Source: Planctomicrobium piriforme
GTDB lineage: Bacteria; Planctomycetota; Planctomycetia; Planctomycetales; Planctomycetaceae
Assembly: GCF_900113665.1 (NCBI RefSeq)
Contig: NZ_FOQD01000002.1
Span: 1 to 64,000 of the forward strand
Length of the DNA stretch: 64,000 nucleotides
Direction of reading: 5' to 3'
The first letter of the stretch is position 1. Every line of letters starts with the position of its first letter. This document shows, one piece after another, positions 18,001 through 25,128 of this stretch. The notes below the pieces were generated by a model, which was not told where the DNA came from, ran no database searches, and saw only the letters and a list, made by a program, of their open reading frames with translations. The position numbers and the translations under genes were made by a program.

Positions 18001-20830
18001 AACGCCCATCACCGGGACCGACTGGACGCGTCATCAAGTCGAACTCTCGTTTTCAGTGCGGGGAGGCGAAGTCGGTCTCGATGGGACGAGCTCTGCACTG
18101 CGGGGGAGCGTCCCCAAGGTGCTTGACTCCATTCTCACGTCGTCCCCCGGTCTGCCGCTGCTGCAATGGCAGCGATATGGCGAAGCCATTGTCTCGCCCG
18201 ATCAGACAAGTCTCGTGCAATTGGGAGGGATTGGCCGACTCGCTCAGGAAGCGCCGGTGACATCGCCGCAGGTGACCGGGATGGCCGCGCATTCTTCGCT
18301 GGATGTGACCGCGCTGCGGATTCGCTGCCAGACGCGGATTACTCCGGGCCCGATCGGGTGGCCGGCTCTGTTACCGTTAACGTTTCCGCCGGAAAGTCTG
18401 GTGACGGGCATGACAGGGTCGAATCTCATCGACTGGATCGATACCTCCACGGCGGAAGATCCCTGCCAGTACACCGTCCGGCTCAAGCACGATGTGCCGT
18501 CGCAACCGCTCAACATCACGTTTGAGTTCCGCGCGAATGCGTCATCCGGTACCGGCGTGACGATTCCGGCCATCCCGCTGTGGGGGGGGCTCAACGTGCC
18601 GCATACGTTGGGACTCACCGGTCCGCCGCTGACGCAAATCTCACTACCGAATCGGTCAGGCGTCACGCTGCTGACAATGGAAGAATGGCAGACGCAAACC
18701 GAGCCTGGTCGCGCACGACCGGCAGTCGCGGTGCAATTGAAAACGCCGCTGCCGCTGGGGCTGGAATGGATCCGCATGAAGCCGCAGCGGGCCGAGTCCA
18801 TTTCGGAAACGCTCCTCGTGCGGCGCGACGTGCTCGATTACTCGGCCGTGGTGAAAATCAACGTTTCAGAAGTGCCGACGTTTCGCCATCAGTTTTTGCT
18901 CGACCCGGCGGTGCATCTGGAATCCGTCGCGAGCGGTCAAATGGGGAATGACGGAGCGGTGCGATTCACACGCAGCGACCAGTTGCTGACGCTCTCAATC
19001 CCCGGCGGACAGTTGGGGGAACGAGTCTTTCATTTCAAAGGCAGAATCCCCTTGTCAGTCGACGCGTGGTCGCCAGCGCCGATGCTGGAACCGGTCGAGG
19101 CCAGCCTGATCGAGAGTCAGTTGACGATCAACGACGAGACCGGCTGGAACGTGGAAATGGAAGGAGAAACCGGCGCGCCCATTTCTGTTCCAGCCAACGA
19201 AACAGGCAGCAGACCTGCAGCGGTGTATCGCACTGGTCAGGGGCCGCGACCGCGTCGTGTGCGGATCACAATTCCTCCCAGCGCCATTCAGGCGTCCAGC
19301 GTGACGCTGCTCAAGTTGCCTGAGTCAGGAGAATGGGAGCAGACATCGACCTGGCATCTGACTTCTCTCGAAGCGCCGCTGAAAAAGGTGGTGTTCCGCG
19401 TCCCTGCGGAAATGACCGGTATTCGCGTGCGACCGGCCCTGTTTCAACACAGCATGCAGAACGACGCCGGCGGAACCTTGGTGACAGTGCGGGTGCCGGA
19501 ACGTTATGCCAGCGCGGCAACGCTGACGATTTCCTGCCGGTTTTCGACAGCGTTACAGGCTCGACTGCGCGAACCCGGCGCGCAGTCTGGCGTGAGCATC
19601 GCGCCGCAGATCGAGGTGCTTTCCGCGCAGCGCGCGAACCAGTATCTGCTTTCCGAAGCGGAAGTTCCCTTGCAGCCCGCCAGCGTCGGCAGCGTGCGGG
19701 TTCCTGCGACGGGCTTGCCGGCCTGGACCCCGATCGAATGGGTTCGCGGCGTCCAGGGGGAGTCACTGACGGCGGCGCAAATTTTTCGGCCTGAAGTGAC
19801 GCTCGTGAAACGAGTGGAACCGACCAGCGGCGGCGAGCCGGTGATCTGGCTGGAAGAGACCGTGATGTGGCCGCTGGAAGGAGACCGTTACAGCGGGCTG
19901 TCGAGGCTGTGGCTCTCCGCGAAAGGCGCCCGCGAACTGCCGATTCGTTTTGTGCCCGGCACAACCATCGACATGGTGGTTGCCAACGACGGCAGCCGGC
20001 TGCCGGTCGAGTCGACAGCCACGGGAGGCAGCATCGGACTGACCCGACTGCAGGGTTTGGCATCGATGGTGGTGTACTGGACCCGATCTGATGCGAACGG
20101 GGAATTGCGGCTGCTGGAGTTCGGCGCACGCGAGCCGGCCGAACGCCTGCTGGCGGTGGTGCATCCGCGTGAGTTTCATTTGAATTTTGGAGTGACCGAG
20201 CGGACGAATCGCATCTCGGCCTGGCTGACCCGCTGGAAGGCGTTGCTGGATTGCTGGAGCGACGCGGCGAGTTCACTCTCGATGGATGCGGTGCTGCTCC
20301 AGAATCTGGATTTGTGTCAACGAGTCCTGGAAGGCCAGATCAACGCGCCGCAGGCGACGGTCGACCAGCGGGCTGAATACGAACGACTCGCGGGGATCTG
20401 GAACGAGAGACGACCGGGGTTCGCTTCCGCGCCGGCGCCGCAATTCGAGCAGGGGGCGCACGGCGTCCTGACCGATTTGCTGGAGCAGCCGGAAGACCTG
20501 TTGCGGATCGAATGGGCCAAACCAGCAACGAGCCAGTGGACCGGTCATTTCGAGGTGCGGCGGCATGTGATTCACTGGCGGCTGCTGGCGGGTGCCGGCG
20601 TTTTGATTGTCTTGTCGACCCTTTTCCTGTGGCGGTTTGCCAGACAGTTTGCCTGGCTGCGGGAGCTAGCCTCGTCGCATCCCTGCTGGTCGGTGGCAGT
20701 GTTGGGAGCGGCGTGGTGGCTGTGGTTTTCTCCCAGTTTCTTCGGGTTGCTGCTGATGTTAATGGCAGGCGCCGTGGGAATCGCGACGCGAAAGCGTTCT
20801 GAACAAAGACCCGCTTCCGCTGAGGCGTAA
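15056..20830 (+). CDS. Giant envelope protein (1924 aa) with two ectodomain-membrane units
   Basis: A 1924-aa protein with a clear signal peptide (LLRWLTAGVLIALSVSDAAQAQ). It has a first beta-rich exported part to about residue 780, a central hydrophobic block (YAWVALLACLLIGSTARLF, VVWLVLLVFLVCQ, LALVLGGMLAGSLLSLAI-like), then a second export-signal-like helix (LAAVTSSLLIAAGAWGQP). A second long beta-rich part follows, and finally three C-terminal membrane segments. The two halves look like two proteins of the preceding gene's type joined end to end. It starts 5 nt after the upstream gene, indicating an operon. No enzymatic motif recognised. Location is inferred to be the cell envelope; function unknown. 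Confidence 0.72.
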   Translation: MGRGNFFLLRWLTAGVLIALSVSDAAQAQQADLTASALATTEAAEYRGRLEDRQIVAGKAVLEIVRHGEGTAVLDWSPVRIAMTNLSWEKQPLLAGTSPDQRLLVLTARESDRLSADWSVQGQQIGQTVVFDLRLPAALNSRLMLDAPAALRLDCSQGQVAAGAETDGRRTWTVELGGASSVTLRWTSGARERAVSPPRYEIETEHRARRDGIFIKSDITIEGPLTTGQPLRLLAPETLEIQSVTLPGGLPLGSTNLPFQRDPANPREVLINLDALALEPRIALRIRGFEPFAWNVPQALPRLRLDQALETKRAIALRVEPPLQLQSLDSADFLQTGLTSDDTTGETWRFEARDPNANLMVNISLPDSPLSSETLCLSDARQDAGWTAAIVTLEVENGSRFETDIQLPDDWKLIAVTAPDAESRIASWSVDEHVLHLTWQNALTRTSPRQVRLFARTQWRRERSAFRLSVPQVKGAFDSSAQYQLLLPTGDELQLLEGEGWRLSENADILPALLQLREVTERLPPPADRVCVTLKSTTESRLPRALVNIVKKSVSTNDFGSTPVRATNGTTAVAEGTGSPPSATLELLTMAGQSNQRECVQHAVLTFDRPVKLADLNLRLSPECRLSAVKLDDQSITVFRKQNQISIPAEISQATTIRLTYVTPAATHWLSQQYHVPLPETSVPVRSFRWSLDLPGEQRLSQVSLPGMFQSTEAAQRGTPQLFGPLSRVDSDKTFNPLSASDWKSLSGSGVRQSDASLPRQTWHFIAPTIGDSTEFVTWNVALARSYAWVALLACLLIGSTARLFRMAWLRKLSVVWLVLLVFLVCQASPSWALVLGGMLAGSLLSLAIPRRWIQQRDFLNRPRRRAAAQALAAVTSSLLIAAGAWGQPLISAETDATPSALIRSARYQLTKLQPVAQVTAIFEILTRPQPENAFVKLPLQDVVFPPQAECLVDGEVRAMIPAVSGDAVLINLQRADGKATGTPITGTDWTRHQVELSFSVRGGEVGLDGTSSALRGSVPKVLDSILTSSPGLPLLQWQRYGEAIVSPDQTSLVQLGGIGRLAQEAPVTSPQVTGMAAHSSLDVTALRIRCQTRITPGPIGWPALLPLTFPPESLVTGMTGSNLIDWIDTSTAEDPCQYTVRLKHDVPSQPLNITFEFRANASSGTGVTIPAIPLWGGLNVPHTLGLTGPPLTQISLPNRSGVTLLTMEEWQTQTEPGRARPAVAVQLKTPLPLGLEWIRMKPQRAESISETLLVRRDVLDYSAVVKINVSEVPTFRHQFLLDPAVHLESVASGQMGNDGAVRFTRSDQLLTLSIPGGQLGERVFHFKGRIPLSVDAWSPAPMLEPVEASLIESQLTINDETGWNVEMEGETGAPISVPANETGSRPAAVYRTGQGPRPRRVRITIPPSAIQASSVTLLKLPESGEWEQTSTWHLTSLEAPLKKVVFRVPAEMTGIRVRPALFQHSMQNDAGGTLVTVRVPERYASAATLTISCRFSTALQARLREPGAQSGVSIAPQIEVLSAQRANQYLLSEAEVPLQPASVGSVRVPATGLPAWTPIEWVRGVQGESLTAAQIFRPEVTLVKRVEPTSGGEPVIWLEETVMWPLEGDRYSGLSRLWLSAKGARELPIRFVPGTTIDMVVANDGSRLPVESTATGGSIGLTRLQGLASMVVYWTRSDANGELRLLEFGAREPAERLLAVVHPREFHLNFGVTERTNRISAWLTRWKALLDCWSDAASSLSMDAVLLQNLDLCQRVLEGQINAPQATVDQRAEYERLAGIWNERRPGFASAPAPQFEQGAHGVLTDLLEQPEDLLRIEWAKPATSQWTGHFEVRRHVIHWRLLAGAGVLIVLSTLFLWRFARQFAWLRELASSHPCWSVAVLGAAWWLWFSPSFFGLLLMLMAGAVGIATRKRSEQRPASAEA

Positions 20831-20916
20831 CTGAAATTCTTGCTGCATCTGGTCTGCATCGGCTCGCCCGCCTAAACTCGGTCAGAGATGTCCTTGTGAG
20901 CCTGGAGTGAGCGGCG

Positions 20917-21492
20917 ATGGTGCAGCGTGTGATGACGGCCGACGACTTTGTCGAGCAGCGGAGCGAGCTGCCGGATGCCGGGCAATGGGCCGAGCTGATT
21001 CGCGGAGTGCCAGTTGCATTCCCGCCGCCGGACCTCGAACACGGCAACATCGTGCTGAATCTATCGAAGGCGTTCTCCGAGTATGTGCATCGCACGTTGA
21101 TCGGGTACGCCTGTTTCGATCTGGGACTGCACGTCGAGCGGCGGCCTGACACAGTCTTTTTTCCCGCCGTCAGCTACTTCACCAGCGGCGAACGCTTTTC
21201 CGAGATGGACAAGGAAGTGACGGAGTCGGTGCCGGCCATCGTGATCGAACTCCTGACGACGAACGAACGCCGCCGCAGTATCAGCGAACGCACAGGCGTG
21301 TTTCAGCGGCACGGGGTCGAGACGATCTGGCTGATCGACCCGTCGCAGCGGATCGCCCATGTCATCCGTAAAGGGGGTGCCGCCCCCCGCCGGCTGAGCG
21401 AAACAGACCTGCTCACAGGCGACAACGTCCTGCCGGGTTTTTCAGTCGAAGTCGGAAGCTTGTTTGCAGTGCCCGATTGGGCGGCAGACTGA
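20917..21492 (+). CDS. Uma2-family (DUF820) protein, degenerate active site
   Basis: A 191-aa protein of the Uma2/DUF820 family, PD-(D/E)XK-fold putative endonucleases abundant in cyanobacteria and planctomycetes. Seen: the ELIRGVPVAFPPPDLEHG opening (family ELIDGE..), LGLHVERRPDTVFFPAVSYF, PAIVIELLTTNERRR and GVETIWLIDPSQR. Where the family usually has PDVxFV the protein has PAVSYF, so the expected aspartate is Ala. The usual lysine in the following Kxxx(Y)xxxGV stretch appears as Arg/Thr. GGAG lies upstream of the ATG. It is a single gene after the giant-protein operon. Nuclease activity is doubtful; a binding role is possible. Confidence 0.82.
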   Translation: MVQRVMTADDFVEQRSELPDAGQWAELIRGVPVAFPPPDLEHGNIVLNLSKAFSEYVHRTLIGYACFDLGLHVERRPDTVFFPAVSYFTSGERFSEMDKEVTESVPAIVIELLTTNERRRSISERTGVFQRHGVETIWLIDPSQRIAHVIRKGGAAPRRLSETDLLTGDNVLPGFSVEVGSLFAVPDWAAD

Positions 21493-21503
21493 CAGAAGTT
21501 CCA

Positions 21504-21534
21504 GGTTATCAGTTTTCAGTTGTCAGTTGTCAGT
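21504..21534. repeat. R3 dispersed repeat
   Basis: TATCAGTTTTCAGTTGTCAG followed by another TTGTCAGT. Other copies at 47201, 47832 and 60811-60920. A second AT-rich motif (GATTCGTGAAATTCGTAAGA, 21604-21623) follows in the same gap. Confidence 0.7.
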
Positions 21535-21666
21535 AGCGTTCACACTCAGTCTTTCATGACGGGTCGGCGTCCAGACTCCGCCAAACTTCCGCCGCACCGT
21601 GTCGATTCGTGAAATTCGTAAGATTCGTGGTGACTTCTCCTGGAGAGAGGCCGACCATGCGAGCGG

Positions 21667-22563
21667 CTACTTTACCCAGCCACGGCGGACGAGCTTGTCA
21701 AACAGCAGCTCCGGCAGCGGATCGGTGCTGGTGAGCGACAGGAACCGTCCGGCCCGTTTGCGACAGGCATCGGCCAGATGGTCTTCGAGACCCTGACGAT
21801 GCTGGTGATAGAGTCCCAGCAAGTCTCCGACCGAAGAGACGTCGAGTGACTGCTGCGTCTCCGCGTCGATGAACCGCAGATCGCCGGCCAGTTCCGGATT
21901 GCGTTCCATCGGCCCGAGGATCTGCAGTCCGTAAACTTCGAGGCCAGCGCCGTGCAGCAGATTGAAGGACCGGCTCACATCGCCAAACGTCAGGAAGTCG
22001 GAAATGACGATGGCAATCCCCTTGCCGCGATGCTGTTTGAGCACCGCTTCGATCGACTGTTCGATTGCGATCTCCCCCCCCGGTTGCAACTGCTCAAGAA
22101 ACTGGAAGAACCGTTTAAGACTCGCTCGTCCGCTGCAGGGTTTTAATGATGCGCCATTGCTGGCGGCCCGTCCGCAGGGAAAGACGCTCACCCGTTCGAC
22201 GCTCATCAGCCCCATGACGCCGAGTGCGGCGGCGAGTTGTCTGGCGAGTTCGAACTTTCCTTCAAAGCCCATCGAGGCCGAACAGTCGAGCAGAATGGGA
22301 ACGTGCAGTTCTTCTTCGTGCGCGTAGAGCTTCAGGTACGGCTGATTCAAACGGGAGAAGATGTTCCAGTCGACATACCGCATGTCGTCGCCAGGCGAGT
22401 AGTCGCGGTAGTCGGAGAACTCGATGCTGGTTCCCCCCTTGCCGGACAGATGCTCCCCTCGCATGCGGTTCGTCCGCCGCCGCTGCGGAGACAGCCGCAT
22501 CCGCTCGACGCGCGACAGCACGTCATTCGGCAGCAGAGCAGTGAGTTGCGACGATTCAGACAT
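21667..22563 (-). CDS. DUF58 / VWA-like protein of the MoxR system
   Basis: A 298-aa DUF58 protein. The hallmark DYRDYSPGDDMRYVDWNIFS is present near residue 65, followed by a von Willebrand A-like domain with MIDAS-type LLDCSASMGFEGKF. DUF58 proteins are genetic and probably physical partners of MoxR AAA ATPases in assembling or activating complexes at the membrane. The MoxR gene is upstream at 24067 on the same strand, but an esterase gene and a dead transposase lie between them. The start at 22563 (MSESSQLTALLP) was preferred over longer readings because upstream sequence runs into a REP-like hairpin. No transmembrane helix seen; cytoplasmic. Confidence 0.88.
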   Translation of the reverse strand: MSESSQLTALLPNDVLSRVERMRLSPQRRRTNRMRGEHLSGKGGTSIEFSDYRDYSPGDDMRYVDWNIFSRLNQPYLKLYAHEEELHVPILLDCSASMGFEGKFELARQLAAALGVMGLMSVERVSVFPCGRAASNGASLKPCSGRASLKRFFQFLEQLQPGGEIAIEQSIEAVLKQHRGKGIAIVISDFLTFGDVSRSFNLLHGAGLEVYGLQILGPMERNPELAGDLRFIDAETQQSLDVSSVGDLLGLYHQHRQGLEDHLADACRKRAGRFLSLTSTDPLPELLFDKLVRRGWVK

Positions 22564-22570
22564 GCGAGAT

Positions 22571-22599
22571 CCGTTTAGCGGTCGTCCAGCGGACGACGC
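22571..22599 (-). repeat. REP-like hairpin, left flank of transposase relic
   Basis: A 29-nt unit that on the minus strand reads GCGTCGTCCGCTGGACGACC then GCTAAACGG. It forms a GTCGTCC/GGACGAC hairpin. It matches the unit at 23096-23124 in inverted orientation with 3 differences, two of them compensating in the stem. Confidence 0.8.
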
Positions 22600-23080
22600 G
22601 ATTCCGCGTGAAATGGAGTGACAAACGACCAATGCTGTCGTCGCTTTTTCTCTTTGACCGGATTGAGTTCAACGTAGCGGATTGCCCGATCAATCGCTTC
22701 CTCGTCGTTGAGATAGACTTTCCAGCACGACCGCGACCACGGACTGGGCAGCTTTTCCGGATTTGTAAATGCTCCGGCATAATCGCACATGCCCAGATGA
22801 CGACTTTGCTTTTCTCGCACATGTGACCAAAGCCGCGAGCCACCGAAAGCGCCTGATGCCCGCTGAATCTGACGGGCGGATGCTGCAAGGCCGCTTTGGC
22901 ACGCTGTCGCAATTCAATGTCATGCGGCCGCGAAGCGACCGAACGGGTGCTCTCGGTTTTTGTGGCGGGACCGAAACGAAACAGCTCCCAACTGCGGACA
23001 AAATCAGACCAACTGCCGCGCGGATCGTTCGGCAGCCAGAATCCATATGCACTGATGATGACGTGATAAGCGTGGACCAT
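22575..23080 (-). pseudogene. Degraded REP-associated (RAYT/IS200-like) transposase
   Basis: Remnant of a Y1/HUH-type transposase of the REP-associated tyrosine transposase group. From 23080 the protein reads MVHAYHVIISAYGFWLPNDP, then GSWSDFVRSWELFRFGPATK and ARGFGHMCEKSKVVIWACAIMPEHL. After PEHL the frame breaks. The continuation is in another frame (PSPWSRSCWKVYLNDEEAID, then AIRYVELNPVKEKKRRQHWS, ending at 22575). The central part, including the second His of the expected HxH motif (here HLQ) and the region where the catalytic tyrosine helix should be, is deleted. It is therefore inactive. Flanking inverted REP-like hairpins at 22571-22599 and 23096-23124 mark the element's ends. It has landed directly upstream of the DUF58 gene. 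Confidence 0.85.
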
Positions 23081-23095
23081 CGAGACTCCAATGCA

Positions 23096-23124
23096 GCGTC
23101 GCCCGGTGGGCGACCGCTAAACGG
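23096..23124 (+). repeat. REP-like hairpin, right flank of transposase relic
   Basis: GCGTCGCCCGGTGGGCGACC then GCTAAACGG, with a GTCGCCC/GGGCGAC stem and GGT loop. It pairs in inverted orientation with 22571-22599. The conserved tail GCTAAACGG is identical in both. Confidence 0.8.
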
Positions 23125-23131
23125 GCAGACG

Positions 23132-23947
23132 CTATTTGGAAGTTGATTTGTGTTGTGCGAATAACCAATCCCAAGTGAGACGGTTTTTTGCCGTGGCGGT
23201 CCATGAATCGTGAGCGACGCCGGGGTATTCGGTGTAGATCGGTTTGCCGCCGCAGGACTGCAGCGCAGCGACCATCTCCCGCGAGCGTTTCACCTTCACC
23301 ACTGTGTCGGCGTCGCCGTGGGCCGTCCACAGGGGAACGTCCTTAATTTTGGCGGCGAACGCAGGATCGCCGCCGCCGCAGATCGGCAGCGCCGCGGCAT
23401 ACACAGTCGGATCGCGCTGCAAGAGATCCCAGACCCCAAAACCGCCCATCGAGAGTCCGACGAGATAGATTCGATCAGGATCGATCGGCAATTGCTCTCG
23501 CTGCTGCGCCAGCAATGCGATCGTCAGGGCCAGCGTCTCGGACGGCTGTTCAGGCATCGTATGGCTGTCGGCGGTCCAGGGGGTGTCGACCCATTGCTTC
23601 CCCGTCGGGCACTGAGGCGCGATGACGAAGGCCGGATGGCGTTTCTGCATCTCGGGCGTGGCCAGTTCCTGCGCGACATGCTTGAGCTGGGCGACGTTGT
23701 CGGTTCCCCGTTCGCCAGCACCGTGCAGAAACAGAATTAATGGGTATTTCTTGCCTGGCTCGACCGTGACCGGCCGCAGCAGACGATAGGGCAGCGATTG
23801 ACCATTCGGAACCTGAAACACATGCGATTCAAACGGCGACACGGCACCTTCCTCGGCAAACAGACGGCCATTGGTGAACGCTGCGAATGCGCTCAGCAAG
23901 GCGAGGACGACGAATGAATTTTGATTCTGTTTTGACATCTTCAACAT
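23132..23947 (-). CDS. Secreted alpha/beta hydrolase (dienelactone hydrolase / esterase type)
   Basis: A 271-aa alpha/beta hydrolase with a signal peptide (SFVVLALLSAFAAFTNGRLFA). Catalytic features: oxyanion-hole segment LFLHGAGERG, nucleophile elbow GLSMGGFG (Ser), GDADTVVKV (Asp) and GVAHDSW (His). These place it with secreted carboxylesterases or PHB-depolymerase/prolyl-oligopeptidase-like enzymes with a predicted extracytoplasmic location. Substrate unknown. The gene lies between MoxR (119 nt upstream) and the relic transposase. It may be an insert in an ancestral moxR-DUF58 operon, or read through from it. The start ATG at 23945-23947 has GGAG about 12 nt away; ATG 23938 is an alternative. 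Confidence 0.86.
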   Translation of the reverse strand: MLKMSKQNQNSFVVLALLSAFAAFTNGRLFAEEGAVSPFESHVFQVPNGQSLPYRLLRPVTVEPGKKYPLILFLHGAGERGTDNVAQLKHVAQELATPEMQKRHPAFVIAPQCPTGKQWVDTPWTADSHTMPEQPSETLALTIALLAQQREQLPIDPDRIYLVGLSMGGFGVWDLLQRDPTVYAAALPICGGGDPAFAAKIKDVPLWTAHGDADTVVKVKRSREMVAALQSCGGKPIYTEYPGVAHDSWTATAKNRLTWDWLFAQHKSTSK

Positions 23948-24011
23948 CGATCTGACTCGCTCCTCACGCGGTGCGTCATGCTGTCGGCAAATTTGAGCTT
24001 TCGCATCGAAA

Positions 24012-24037
24012 GAACCGGGGGCTAACGCCCGGCGGCT
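24012..24037. repeat. REP-like GC hairpin (CCGGGGGCTAACGCCCGG type)
   Basis: AACCGGGGGCTAACGCCCGG plus CGGCTGA, with CCGGG/CCCGG arms. It lies between the MoxR stop (24067) and the esterase start, and may act as an mRNA 3' hairpin for the MoxR transcript. From memory, this type is frequent in planctomycete genomes. Confidence 0.5.
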
Positions 24038-24066
24038 GATGTGGCTGTATCACATTCTACGCTCAC

Positions 24067-25074
24067 TCAAGCGGCTTGTTCCGGCAAGGTAGTCACGCAT
24101 TCATCAATCAGTTCGGCGACGGCGACGTTCTCGGCCTGACCATCATAGTTGAGCAAAGCACGGTGCTTGAGCACTTCATGAGCGAAGTAACGCAGGTCGG
24201 CGAAGCTGACATGGGCACGTCCCTGGCTGAGTGCCCGCACACGGCCGGCGCGAATCAGTGCCTGTGCAGCCCGGGGAGACGCCCCCCAGCGGACGAACCG
24301 CTTCACGCCGGTCGGCGAGAACTCGGAATTCGGATGCGTCGCCAGCACCAGTCGGCAGGCGAAGTCGCGCATCGGCTCGGCGACGACCACTTTCTGCAGC
24401 ACGGCACGCAAGGCCATGATTCGCGGGCCGCTGAGCATTTTGTTGAGTTCGATCTTCTCGCGCAGAATCGTCCGGCTCACGATTTCGTTCAGTTCCTGTC
24501 GCGACACAAAGGGCACGTCAATTTTGAAGAGGAACCGGTCTAGCTGGGCTTCCGGCAAGGGGTAGGTTCCCTCCTGTTCGAGCGGGTTCTGCGTCGCCAT
24601 CACAAAGAACGGTTGTTCCAGCGTATGCATCGTGCCGGCCGTAGTGACGGTCCCTTCTTGCATCGTTTCCAACAGAGCTGACTGCGTTTTGGGAGTCGCT
24701 CGGTTGATTTCGTCCGCCAGCAGCAACTGCGTGAAGATCGGCCCTTTGCGGAACTCGAACTGGTACCGCCCATGCTCGTCCGACTGCATAATGTTCGTGC
24801 CGATGATGTCCGCCGGCATCAGGTCTGGCGTGAACTGAATGCGGCGAAATTCGAGGTCCAGCACCTGCGACATCGCCTTGATGAGTTCGGTCTTTCCGAG
24901 CCCAGGCACCCCTTCCAGCAAGACGTTGCCGCCGCAGAAGATCGCGGTCAGCGCGGCTTCGACGACCCGTTCCTGTCCGACGATGGTGCGGCCAATTTCA
25001 TCACGCACGGCCTGAAAGGTCGCGCGAAAGTCATCTGCTTCCCGCTGCAGGAGTTCAATTGATTCGTCGGCCAT
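24067..25074 (-). CDS. MoxR-family AAA+ ATPase
   Basis: A 335-aa MoxR-type AAA+ ATPase. Walker A GVPGLGKTELIKAM, Walker B LLLADEINRATPKTQSALLETMQE, sensor 1 VMATQNPLEQEGTYPLPEAQLDRF and a C-terminal lid with SPRAAQALIRAGR are all visible and intact. MoxR ATPases act as chaperone-like remodelers together with VWA and DUF58 proteins. Here a VWA membrane protein lies directly upstream (54 nt) and DUF58 follows downstream beyond inserted genes. The ATG at 25074 starts MADESIELLQREADDF. Cytoplasmic. Substrate complex unknown. Confidence 0.95.
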   Translation of the reverse strand: MADESIELLQREADDFRATFQAVRDEIGRTIVGQERVVEAALTAIFCGGNVLLEGVPGLGKTELIKAMSQVLDLEFRRIQFTPDLMPADIIGTNIMQSDEHGRYQFEFRKGPIFTQLLLADEINRATPKTQSALLETMQEGTVTTAGTMHTLEQPFFVMATQNPLEQEGTYPLPEAQLDRFLFKIDVPFVSRQELNEIVSRTILREKIELNKMLSGPRIMALRAVLQKVVVAEPMRDFACRLVLATHPNSEFSPTGVKRFVRWGASPRAAQALIRAGRVRALSQGRAHVSFADLRYFAHEVLKHRALLNYDGQAENVAVAELIDECVTTLPEQAA

Positions 25075-25128
25075 CTGCTGTTCCTTGATCTGAAGACTCG
25101 TTGTTCGCTGTTAGTGATTGGCCTGGTA

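Noticed and set aside
19311..20276. 321-aa antisense frame inside the giant protein gene
   Set aside because: Arg/Ser/Pro-rich shadow of a GC-rich gene with no motif.
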